Source: Parvularia atlantis (taxonomy: Eukaryota; Opisthokonta; Rotosphaerida). Taken from it: a DNA stretch of 13,084 nt. Below the pieces are notes generated by a model. It saw only the letters and a program-made list of their open reading frames with translations. It did no database searches and was not told where the DNA came from. Location: the NCBI GenBank assembly GCA_943704415.1, contig CALSCO010000127.1, positions 1-13,084 of the forward strand, in the 5' to 3' direction. Below are positions 1 through 8,152 of this stretch, piece by piece. Numbering within the stretch: the first letter of the stretch is position 1; each line of letters begins with the position of its first letter. A program made the translations under genes and the position numbers.

Positions 1-79
1 GCGCAAGACCGTCACGGCGATGGACGTCGTCTACGCGCTCAAGCGCCAGGGCCGCACGCTCTACGGCTTCGGCGCGTAA
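1..79 (+). CDS. Histone H4, C-terminal fragment (5' part outside window)
   Basis: Reading from base 2, 25 codons followed by TAA at 77-79 give [20 protein letters not shown] then YGFGA, which is the nearly invariant C-terminal end of histone H4 (end of helix alpha-3 and the tail that docks on H2A-H2B). H4 pairs with H3 in the nucleosome core tetramer. The start and the N-terminal tail lie before the window. No intron is seen in this piece. A perfect histone 3' stem-loop follows 30 nt after the stop, which suggests replication-dependent, non-polyadenylated mRNA. The identification is essentially certain from sequence identity to the family; the regulation is inferred. Confidence 0.97.
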   Translation, partial: RKTVTAMDVVYALKRQGRTLYGFGA

Positions 80-109
80 GCGTCGTCGCGAGCCAGCTCG
101 TCTTCCACC

Positions 110-125
110 GGTGTTTTTCAACACC
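110..125 (+). promoter_or_regulatory. Histone mRNA 3' stem-loop (SLBP-type) of the H4 gene
   Basis: The 16-nt element GGTGTT-TTTC-AACACC is a perfect 6-bp stem with a four-base TTTC loop. It lies 30 nt after the H4 stop codon. Size, the leading GG/closing CC pairs, the T-A pair next to the loop and the TTTC loop all fit the known stem-loop of replication-dependent histone mRNAs bound by SLBP. The CCAC before it and CACAC after it resemble usual flanks. I do not see a clear purine-rich histone downstream element. The element also overlaps the upstream end of the open SNM1A frame, so translation of that gene must begin further downstream. Confidence 0.85.
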
Positions 126-167
126 CACACTTTTTCCCGCACCGCGTTCTTGGTTCATAACGAAGCG

Positions 168-2249
168 GTGGCGTCACCGACCGAACTCGCGGCGGCCGCG
201 GTCGCAGAGCTTGCGGGCGTAGACCTCGACGCTGTGTTCGCGCTGGATGACGCCGGGCCGGTCGCGTGCCCCGTGTGCGCAACGGACCTCGCGCACCTGC
301 CGCCGGACGAGCGCGACAAGCACGCCGGGCGCTGCGCCAACGCGAGCCCGTGGCGCGGCCTGCTGCAGCCGACGCACGCTCGCCAGCCGGCTGCCAGCCA
401 GCAGCAGCAGCAGCGCGCGTGCCCGTGGTACAAGCGCCTGCCGGGCACGCCGTTCACCGTCGACGCGTTCCGCTTTGGCGCGGTGCCCGGCTGCACGGCG
501 TACTTCCTGACGTGCGCTCGGACGCGCCGCACCGTCAGCACCACCAGCCGCTCACGCACGGCATACACATAGCCACTTCCACGCGGACCACTACGGCGGC
601 CTGACGCGCGCCTTTGACCTCGGGCCGATCTTCTGCTCGCTCGCGACGGCCAACCTCGTGTGCATGCGGCTCGGCGTGCGGCGCGAGCTGGTGCACCCGC
701 TCCTGCTCGACCGGCCGTACGTCGTGCAGGGCGTGCGCGTGACGCTGCTCGACGCCAACCAGTGCGTGCCGGCGCACACCCGGGCCACGCGCGCGCTGCG
801 CATCGGCTCACGCGCGCCTCCGACCGCCAGCTGTCCAGGCGCGGCGATCGTCCTGCTCGAGCTGCCGACGGGCGCGATGTACGTGCACACGGGCGACTTC
901 CGCGCCGCGCCCGAGATGCTGCGTGAGCTGGACGCGCGCGGCGTGCTCACTGCCCCGGCGCCGCGCTACGCCTTCCCCGTGCCGATGGTGGCCGCGTGCC
1001 GCTCGCTCGTCGACGAGGACCGCCTCTTCGCCTCGCCCGCGGCCGCGATGGCGGCGGCAACGGCTGGGCCGAGCGCGCTCAAGCGCAGCCAGACGCACCC
1101 GCTCGCGCAGCTCGTCGGTTCGATGAGCCGGTGGCTGCAGACGGCCGCGCGGAGCCCGTCGGCCCCGCCCGCAGCCGCAGCCGCAGCCGCAGCCGACGTG
1201 AATGACGGTGGCGGCGACGACAACGGCGACGACGAGCGCGGCGCGGGTGATGGCGTGTCGGAGGACGAGGAGCAGGCCGCGGACGACCCCGTGCAACAGC
1301 AGCAACAGCAGCGGCAGCAGCAGCACGATGTTGCCGTCGCATTCACCGAGGCCGACGCGCTCGCCAAGACCGCGCCCGCCGCCGGCGACGACGACGAGCT
1401 GCGCAGGCGCCGCCTCGACGCGGTCTACCTCGTGCGTGCGCTCTGCGCCCTGCGGGGGACCGTGCGTGACGCGGATGTGTGCACAGGACACGACCTACTG
1501 CGCCGCGCGACACGCCTTCCCGGCCCAGGCCGACGTGCTCGCGTTTGTGCGCGCGCGCGTGCGCGCCGAGGCCCGCCGCAACCCGCGCACGCTGTTCGTC
1601 GTGGGCACGTACCAGATCGGCAAGGAGCGCGTGTTTTTGGCCGTGGCCGAGGCGCTCGGCGGGGCGCGGGTGTACGCCGACCGGGCCAAGCGGCGCGTGC
1701 TGGAGCATCTCCAGGTGCCGTTCGGGCGTGCGATGCCGTGTGCCGCGCAGAGCCTCACGCATGCGGCGCAGGACCTGCGCATCACCGCGCTGCTCACCGA
1801 CAACCCGCGGGCGACCAACGTGCACGTGCGCCGCATGGGCGACACGAACCTCGCCGCGCTCAAGAAGTACCTCGGCGACTTTTCGGACTGGTGCATACGC
1901 GCAAGAAACGGCGCGTGCGTAGCACTGATCGCAGGAGCGCAGCTGGGACGCCGTCGTGGGCCTCAAGCCGACCGGCTGGACGCACACCGACAAGACGCCG
2001 CTCCTGCCGCACATCCGGCCGACCGTCTCGGGCGCGGCGCGCGTCTACGGCGTGCCGTACTCGGAGCACAGCAGGTACGCGTGCGCTGTCATGGTGCGCC
2101 TTTGTGCGTGATGATGCTGTGGCAGCTACGAGGAGCTGCGGGCGTTCGTCGCACACTTGCGCCCGCTCAAGGTCATCCCGACGGTCAACGTGGGCTCGGA
2201 GCGCTACCGCGCCGAGATGCAGCGCTACTTTGCCGACTGGACGGCGTGA
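168..2249 (+). CDS. PSO2: SNM1A/PSO2 (DCLRE1A-type) DNA interstrand cross-link repair 5' exonuclease
   Basis: Metallo-beta-lactamase/beta-CASP nuclease that digests past interstrand cross-links in the nucleus. Model: exons to 511, 573-761, 831-1431, 1487-1714, 1772-1890, 1943-2074, 2126-2249; introns are 51-69 nt, GT-AG. A UBZ4-like zinc finger (CPVC...HAGRC, about 270-335) precedes the catalytic core. Family motifs appear across the splice joins: [11 protein letters not shown] (join 511/573), LLDANHCPGA (join 761/831), VHTGDFR (883-903), LDTTYC (join 1431/1487), [13 protein letters not shown], then the DRMBL region with [24 protein letters not shown] and IPTVNVG. The intron at 1715-1771 is in frame and inferred from family spacing. 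Odd points: about 155 extra low-complexity residues (poly-Ala, Asp/Glu, poly-Gln) between HTGDFR and DTTYC, and no in-frame ATG upstream of the zinc finger. The start given (a GTG) is only a placeholder; the frame stays open further upstream. Confidence 0.93.
402..415 (+). repeat. CAG tract encoding poly-Gln in SNM1A
   Basis: An AGCAGCAGCAGCAG-type run codes for five glutamines between the UBZ4-like finger and the start of the nuclease core. It is an ordinary linker repeat and could vary in length between strains. Confidence 0.7.
1168..1330 (+). repeat. Low-complexity insertion in SNM1A: Ala, Asp/Gly/Glu and Gln tracts
   Basis: Tandem GCAGCC units (about 1171-1195) encode an alanine run. An acidic Asp/Gly/Glu stretch follows, then CAACAGCAG-type repeats (about 1292-1325) encoding a Gln-rich run. 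All lie inside the exon 831-1431 and belong to the long disordered insertion between the HTGDFR and DTTYC motifs. The tract keeps the reading frame open, so it is probably translated. Confidence 0.75.
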
Positions 2250-2310
2250 GCTGCCAGCGAGCACGCGACGCTCTTTTTGCATCATCTGTAGGCCTAACAG
2301 CGCGCACACG
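2250..2310. other. 61-bp convergent 3' intergenic gap
   Basis: This is the space between the SNM1A stop (2247-2249, +) and the coiled-coil gene stop (2311-2313, -). It contains a T-run (CTCTTTTTGCATCATCTG, about 2271-2288) that stands out from the GC-rich surroundings and may serve 3' processing of the plus-strand transcript. I see no AATAAA on either strand. Both 3' UTRs must overlap or be extremely short. Confidence 0.5.
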
Positions 2311-3921
2311 TCACGCCTCCGCGTCCTCTGGCGCCGTGTCCAGCTCCCACACGAGCTGCGCGAGCGTCGCCGGCGACGGGTCCGACACGAGCACACTGCG
2401 CACGTGCTCGACGAGACCGTCCAGGTCCTCGACCTCGGCCTCGGCCTTGGCCAGGTTGTCCTGCAGCGTCGCTGCCGCGACACGCGAGCGTTGGTCAAGG
2501 ACACGGACGCGAGCGGGCGCACCGATCGCGGCGTCTGTCCGTTCGCGGTACTCGTCAAACTGGCGCTGCAGTCCCACGCGCTCGTGCTCGTCCCGCGCCA
2601 GCGCAGCCACCGCCTCTGCGTGCCTGCAGACCTGCGTCAGCGCCGCACAGCGCACGCCTCAGACGCGCACAGCGCACCGCGTCACGGCCGCGGCGAGCTC
2701 GGCCTGCAGCTGCGCCGCACACGCGCTGTCAGCCGAAGCACCGGCGTGCGCGGCTGCGGGCACCGAGACGGTCAGCCGTGCGTCGCCGCAGCCAGCACCG
2801 CTCACCTTGCGCGAGTTCTGCGCGTGTGCTGCTGAGCTCGGCCTCGGCGCGCTGCAGTGTGACTGTGCGCTCGTCCAGCGTCGCCTGCAGCGCCTGCAAG
2901 CGCTGCTCGAGCACCGCCTGACCCGCAGCGTTCTCTGCAGCCGAAACTTGAGCAAGACGTGGCCACCACAGCGGTGACGCGCCCTCGAGCTGCGCAATCT
3001 TGCCTCGAAGGATGAGCAGCCGGGCCGCGGCCGTCTCCTGGTGCGTGTTCATCTGCGCCTCGAGCTCGCGCACGCGCACCGCGCTTGCGTCGTATCGTTG
3101 CGTCGCTGCGGCCAGCTGCAGCAGCGTGAGCACAGAGGCTGGCTGCGACGCAGCGCGGCGGCACGCACCTCGTCCTGCAGAGCGTGCAGCGCTGCCGGAT
3201 CGCTCGCGCCGGGCTGCGCTCGGTTGTCGAGCTCGGTCTGCAGCAGCTCAGCGTGCTCGGCGAGCGAGTCGCGCTGGGCCACTGCGACGACGGTCAGGCT
3301 GACGCATTCTCGCACGCACGCACGCACGCCAAGCACACCGAGCTGCGTCGTGTGCCCGTTCGCCAGCTCGAGCGCGCGCCACAGGTCGTCGATGACCTGC
3401 CCGTGGCGTCGCCGGTCGCGCTGCTCGTAGCGGACGGCCTTGCGGTGGCGCTGCACGTGCCGTCGCGCACACATCAGCGCCGCTGTCCGCTCACACGCCA
3501 CGAAGCGCACCTCGGCGTGCTCGGCCAAGGCGCGCTGCAGCGCCGCGACCTCGCCGTCACGCGCCGTCAGCAGAGCCTGCAGCCGCTCGATCTCGGCGTC
3601 GCGCTGCCGCAGCGTCGCGGCGCTCTCCTTCTGCGCGCGCGCGAGTGCATCGTCGTGGCCCTGGCGCTGCTTGATCGCCATGCCTGCCGCAGCACACACA
3701 CACGCGCGCGTCAGACGGCGCCAGGGTCCGGTCTGTGCGGCGTGGACGCACTCTGCACGCGCGCGAGCGTGTGCTGCAGCTGGCCGAGGTCGCGCAGCAC
3801 CACGCCCTGCGCCGCCGTGTGCCGCTGCAGCACGTCCTGCTGATCCCTGCAGCCCGCGCCGCCGCGCGTCAACGCGCCCGGCGCACAGGGCGAGGCGCGC
3901 ACGCGCTCACCGTCGTGCCAT
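2311..3921 (-). CDS. Coiled-coil protein of unknown function
   Basis: I do not recognise a family. Spliced model in minus-strand order: 3921-3911, 3846-3752, 3683-3511, 3450-3339, 3281-3169, 3115-2806, 2753-2678, 2623-2311. This gives about 400 residues ending in TGA at 2313-2311. All seven introns are GT-AG, 52-68 nt, and exon phases agree throughout. The first exon is only 11 nt (ATG plus MARR before a GTGAGC donor). The product is rich in Ala, Glu, Gln, Leu and Arg with heptad-like stretches such as RDAEIERLQALLTARDGEVA, RDSLAEHAELLQTELDN and LQDNLAKAEAEVEDLDGLVE, so it should form long alpha-helical coiled coils. No signal peptide, membrane span or catalytic motif is visible. A piece around 2942-2989 (with WW) interrupts the heptads and may be a further intron. 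It is divergent from the RhoGAP gene, with 62 bp between start codons. The role could be structural, centrosomal or vesicle-tethering; this is not determinable here. Confidence 0.72.
3309..3330. repeat. (GCAC)n tetranucleotide repeat in an intron
   Basis: A run of tandem GCAC units (GTGC on the coding strand) lies inside the intron 3282-3338 of the coiled-coil gene. It looks like slippage amplification of GTGC, a unit that also dominates the 5' splice donors here. Confidence 0.7.
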
Positions 3922-3983
3922 CGCTCGTCGCTGTTCAAAAATCTGTAACGGCCCAGGGCGCGCTTCTGGAAGCGACTGGAAGC
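3922..3983. promoter_or_regulatory. 62-bp divergent promoter/5' UTR region
   Basis: This separates the start codons of the coiled-coil gene (-) and the RhoGAP gene (+). It holds an AT-richer patch (TGTTCAAAAATCTGTAACG, about 3933-3951) in otherwise GC-rich DNA and a small inverted repeat around CGCTTC/GAAGCG (3961-3974). It presumably carries bidirectional promoter function together with both 5' UTRs. No TATA box is evident. Confidence 0.5.
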
Positions 3984-6900
3984 ATGACAGCCCGGCCCGC
4001 GTCTCTCGCGCACTCTGGCGCGGGCGCGGCCGGCCCTGGCCCCAGCGCGGCCGGATCGGCGCCGCCCGACGCGGCGCTGCTGGGCCCGCCGGCCTCGGCG
4101 CGCGGCCACGCCAAGCAGGTGCGCGGCGGGGTGGTTGGCGGCGCGCGGGCTGACCTGACACGCAAATGGAACACAAACACAGGACTCGGCAGCTAGCGAC
4201 GGCGGCCTGCCCAACTGCCGCGGTGCGCGCGGCCACGGCGGCGCCGGGCGTGCAACGAGGCGTGACCGCGGGCGCCCGCATAGGCTGCAGCCGACGCATC
4301 CGCACCAACCTCATCCTCGACGACGAGACCGTGTCCGACTGGCACGCCGAGTGCTTCCAGCTGCGTCGTGTGCGTGCGCACGGCCCACGTTTGTGTTGCC
4401 GCCTCCCTTACGCGCCGCGCGTAGATCTTTGAGGACGACGACGACGCGGATCGCGCCGGCGCGCAGGAGGTCAACCGGCAGGACATCGAGCTGATCGTCT
4501 CGTTTTGGCGCACGGCCTACTTTGACCTCAATGAGGAGTACCAGGCACGCGCCGCGCTGCTGCACCGGCGGCCATGTGCTGATGCCGAGCTGGGCCGGTG
4601 CAGGACCTCAAGGCCGATATGGACAAGCTCGAGCGGCAGTATGACGCGATCATGGCGCAGACGTCGCCGCCCGGATCCGCGCGGGCATCGTTTGACGAGT
4701 CGCCGCGGGTGAGGCGACGGCTGCTGGTGTGCGCCCGCCACAGCTGACGACGGCGGGCATCGCAGGGCGTGCCGCCGACGATCAACTTCACGCCGCCGAC
4801 GCCGATCCTCGACGACAGCGTCGTGGAGATCGCGCAGCGGCTGCGCGGTTCGTTTGGACGGCACAGCGTTCGTGCACTGATCGCCTGCGCACGTGCTCGT
4901 GCGCATCTCAGCGTACGAGCGCCTGAGCATGCAGCTGCAGCACGACCTGGCGTTTGTGGAGGACAAGCTCGCGCACAGCGAGCAACGCTTCGCCGAGGAG
5001 AAGCGCCGCAACACGAACTTGGCCGCGCGCAACCGCGAGCTCAGCGACAAGCTCGCAACCGCGCAGGCAGGCACGCGCCGCGTGGCCCCTGTTTGGCAAA
5101 CGACACGCGCTGACGTGTCGTTGCGCGCGCAGAGGAGGAGCGGCTGTGGTCGCTGCTGGAGGCGGCCGATCGCGACACGACGCTGCTGACCGCGCGCCTC
5201 ACCGAGCTCGAACAGAGCACGCCCCATGCTGCGAGCGCAGCGGTGCGGCGTGCGGGCGGCTTACGCGCACATGGACTGACTGATGTGGCGGCGCCGCAGC
5301 CCAAGGAAGCCGCGCTGATCGACGAGGTCGCGCACCCGCTGTCATTGCGCGCACGACTGACGAGCGCACGCCGCCCGCACAGCTGCGCAGCCGCGTCGTC
5401 GAGCTTGAGAAGACGCTGCAGGCCGCGCAGGCATCGCGCACACGGTCGAGCGCCGAAAACACCTCGAGCGCTCCGACACCGACGACCTGTGCGCGTCCCA
5501 TCAGGTTTCTCGTGCTGACTTCTAACGCGAGCGCCTCCGCCACAGCCGCCGCCGTGAGCCTGACGGCGCTGGCTACGTCGGTGTCCGTCTCACGGCGCAG
5601 CAACACGAACGGCGTCAGCACGCCCGGCGAGGGCGAGAGCGGTGGGCGTCCGACGGTTGCGCATGCGCCGCTCATCACTGGCGCGCCCCGCAGATGCGCA
5701 GCTCCAGCGCCGCGCGACCAAGCAGCGGCGCATGTCGATCATTAGCATGGTTACGGGCCAGACGCTCACGCCCGGCGAGCACGCTGCGCCGTTCAAGCCG
5801 ACGATGCCGCTGCCGTCGGCTGGCGACGACGGCCCGCCCGCACTCTCTGCGCTCGCCACCGGTGCCCGCGCGGCCTCGCCGACGACGCAGGGCGCACCTG
5901 TGGGCGCCGGCGCCGCGAGCACCGACGCCACGCCGCGCAAGGTGCGCTGCGCAGAGGTCTGCTCGCTGTGCCTGCTGAGTCCCGTGGCCCGCGCAGCACG
6001 TCAAGATGCAGGGCCCCGCCCAGCGCCGCCTCATGGCCGCACCCGACGGCAAGAAGGCCAAGACCGCCGCGTGGCAGCCGCTCTGGGTCGTGCTAAAGGG
6101 CGCGACGCTGTACTTTTACGCGTCCGAGAAGGCCAGCCAGGACAAGGCGCTGCAGGACTCGCTGCGGCTGACGGGCGTCAAGGTCGAGAGCGCCAAGGGT
6201 GACAAGCGCGGGCCGGGCCCGTCGGGCAACCCGGCGTGCCTCGTGTCGCTGCAGACCGAGACCGAGGCACGTGCGACGCGCGTGCGCCGGCCGCGGCGCT
6301 GGCTCACACGTGCGACAGGGCGAGTTCTGGCTCGAATTCACGGCCGATGCCGTCGAGCTGTGGCTGGTCGTGCTGAAGGAGACGGCTGTCGTGGACGCCA
6401 CGGCGGTTGCAAGTGCGTCGGCGCGCGTGTGTGGTCGCGCGTCTGACAGGGCTGGCCGCGAGCGCAGTGGCCCGGCGCAGCCACTGCATCCCGCACCGGT
6501 TCAAGGACGAGACGTTTCTGCTGCACCCGACCAAGTGCAAGTTCTGCAACGCGATTCTCAACATGCGCGGCCTGCGTTGCATCCGTGCGTCGCTGCGCCG
6601 CCCGCCCGGCCGTCGCCGATGCGCGCCGCGCACAGACTGCGACTACTGCTGCCACAGCAAGTGCGCCACCAAGGTCCCGCCCAACTGCGGCCTCGCGGAC
6701 CTCACAACCGTGCGCGAGCGCCGCGCGGTCAGCTGTTGGCGTGGCTGACAGCGGCCCCGCGCGCGCTGGCCCAGATCATCACCGCCGTCGAGACCAAGCC
6801 CAAGAGCAAGGCCGACGTGCGCTCGCTCAAGCTGACCTTTGGGTGCGGCGGTCTCGCGCGTGCTGCCGGTCTCTGCTCAGGCGCATGCGCGTGCCCAGGC

Positions 6901-8023
6901 GCAGGCGCAAGGAGTCTGGCACTATCAGCAGCCCGTCTGGCACGACGTTCACGTGCGCACGCCTCGTGCGGGGCGCGCGCCGTAGGCCTCACACAGCAGC
7001 TGCGCGCAGGAAATCGTTCACGACCGAGTTCACAAAGTCGGTCGCATCGATGGGTAGTGCGTGCACCGAGCGCGTGCGACATGTGCGCGCCCCGCTCAAG
7101 CGCGCGCGCGCGCGCGCGCGCGGTAGACGACACGTTTGGCCGCGCGATCAAGGACATCTCGGGCAAGGAGGACGAGGTCTACGGCGCGGCATGAAGCACC
7201 ACCGCCGCCCGCTCATGCCACGCGCGCGCACAGGTGCCGTTCATCGTCACGCAGTGCGTCCACGCCGTCGAGCAGCGCGGCCTCGACATCGAGGGCCTGT
7301 ACCGGCTGTCGGGCATCAAGGGCGACATCGAGCGCCTGCGCATGCACTTCTCGTATGGGCGGCCCAACCTGAGCGACGACGACGGTGCGCACGCCGATGT
7401 GGACGGCAGCACGCACGCTGACGCCTGCCGGGGCGTCCTCAGAATGGAGCGACGTGCACGTGATCACTGGCGTACTCAAACTGTGGCTGCGCGAGCTGCC
7501 CGAGCCCGTCATCCCACCCGAGCTGTTTGCGGATGCCGTGCGCATCGGCGCGCTGGCGGCACGTGGCTGCTGCTGCGCGCGCCCTGGCCTTACGTGTGCG
7601 CACGACACAGAGCCCCGAGACCGAGCGCGTCGCGCAGCTCGCCCGGCTGATGGCGCGGGTGCGCCGAACACAGACGCGTGCGGTCGGCTCACGCTCGCTG
7701 CGCGCGGCAGATGCCCAAGCGCAACCTGCTGACGCTGCGCCTGCTGATCGCGCACCTGGCGCGCGTCGCGGCCAACGGCGCGTCCAACAAGGTGTGCCGC
7801 GCTAACTGCGGCGAGCGCAGTTCACGGCCGTGGCGCGCAGATGTACGCGCAGAACCTGGGCGCGGTCTTTGGCCCGACGCTGCTGCGCTCGCCGGACGAT
7901 TCGCTCAGCACGCTGGCGGCGCAGGTGCGTGCGCGCGGTCGCCCTGCATCGTTCACGATGGCTGATCCGGAGCAGTGCTCGGTGGTTGAGCTGATGATCA
8001 AGGCGCACGCTGCCATCTTCTGA
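3984..8023 (+). CDS. Rho GTPase-activating protein: coiled coil, PH, C1, RhoGAP
   Basis: Stimulates GTP hydrolysis by Rho-family GTPases, so it likely acts on actin and cell polarity at membranes. Exons: 3984-4118, 4193-4369, 4425-4544, 4604-4708, 4766-4847, 4912-5070, 5133-5242, 5300-5326, 5383-5641, 5694-5941, 5997-6266, 6319-6412, 6468-6584, 6636-6709, 6775-6842, 6905-6952, 7010-7053, 7127-7176, 7234-7384, 7443-7537, 7611-7658, 7711-7791, 7841-7924, 7976-8023; about 897 residues. Order: LIM-like remnant (SDWHAECFQ, about residue 95), coiled coil (about 145-320), low-complexity linker, PH (about 485-590: WQPLWVVLKGATLYFYASEK), C1 (about 604-653, H-CKFC-CIHC-H-C-C, complete zinc ligands after splicing), RhoGAP (about 713-897) with GLYRLSG holding the arginine finger (about R753), LWLRELPEPVIP and NLGAVFGPTLLR. 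Three introns are GC-AG. The start is uncertain: ATG 3984, or ATG 4166 reading straight into exon 2. The 51-nt intron at 7925-7975 is in frame and could be retained. Confidence 0.9.
4545..4603 (+). other. GC-AG intron in the RhoGAP gene
   Basis: The exon ends ...TACCAG and the intron starts GCACGCGCC, ending GGTGCAG. The 59-nt length is not a multiple of three, the downstream coding frame is different, and no GT in the correct phase exists nearby. A GC donor is therefore the only simple way to join NEEYQ to DLKADMDKLE. Confidence 0.75.
5071..5132 (+). other. GC-AG intron in the RhoGAP gene
   Basis: Donor GCAG|GCACGCGCC, acceptor CGCGCAG, 62 nt, phase 1. It joins LATAQA to EEERLWSLLEA and continues the coiled coil. 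No phase-1 GT is available in the interval. The first nine donor bases are identical to those of the intron at 4545. Confidence 0.7.
6267..6318 (+). other. Probable GC-AG intron in the PH domain
   Basis: Donor ACCGAG|GCACGTGCG, acceptor GTGCGACAG, 52 nt, phase 0. It joins SLQTETE to GEFWLEFTADAVELW as expected for a PH domain. A GT donor at 6282 in the same phase would leave an unusually short 37-nt intron, so the GC donor is preferred but not forced. Confidence 0.6.
7101..7122. repeat. (CG)11 dinucleotide repeat in an intron
   Basis: An uninterrupted CG alternation of 22 bases lies within the RhoGAP intron 7054-7126, just before its TAG acceptor, where a pyrimidine tract would normally sit. 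Such alternating purine-pyrimidine DNA can adopt Z-form. At 73 nt the intron is among the longest in the window. Confidence 0.85.
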
Positions 8024-8152
8024 CCATTTCTTTTCTGTTTCTTTCGCACCGCGTAACAGACTTACTTTTTTCTACTTGCCTGCCTGCACGCTGGACGCGC
8101 GCCTCTCGGTCGGTCCGTCGCCGCGCGTGCACCCGCTCACCGTGCGCAGACG
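8024..8152 (+). promoter_or_regulatory. 129-bp intergenic: RhoGAP 3' end and MEIOB promoter
   Basis: The first 50 bases are pyrimidine- and T-rich (for example CATTTCTTTTCTGTTTCTTT and CTTACTTTTTTCTACTTG) and contrast with the rest of the window. They probably form the 3' UTR and cleavage region of the RhoGAP mRNA. The last 70 bases are GC-rich and should hold the MEIOB promoter/5' UTR. A CACCGTGCGCAG just before the ATG resembles an acceptor site. No canonical AATAAA or TATA element is seen. Confidence 0.5.

Noticed and set aside
155-811. Minus-strand open frame of 218 codons opposite the SNM1A N-terminus
   Set aside because: Runs through the SNM1A intron and exons without splice logic, has an Arg/Ala-rich composition and overlaps conserved plus-strand motifs.
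808-1491. Long minus-strand open frame opposite SNM1A (227 codons)
   Set aside because: Opposite-strand shadow of a GC-rich coding exon; composition is Arg/Ala/His-rich with no family signature, while the plus strand has catalytic motifs.
3294-3345. Short tandem GCAC repeats as a CRISPR-like array
   Set aside because: Units are four bases without spacers and lie inside a spliceosomal intron; ordinary microsatellite.
4193-4369. Genuine LIM domain at the N-terminus of the RhoGAP
   Set aside because: WHAECF is LIM-like, but the preceding CxxC and following CxxC pairs cannot be found in any phase-consistent splice, so I call only a remnant.
5243-5518. Separate Arg-rich reading frame 5243-5518 as its own gene
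   Set aside because: It spans two predicted introns and a 27-nt exon of the RhoGAP gene; splicing restores coiled-coil sequence (PKEAALIDE then LRSRVVELEKTLQ).
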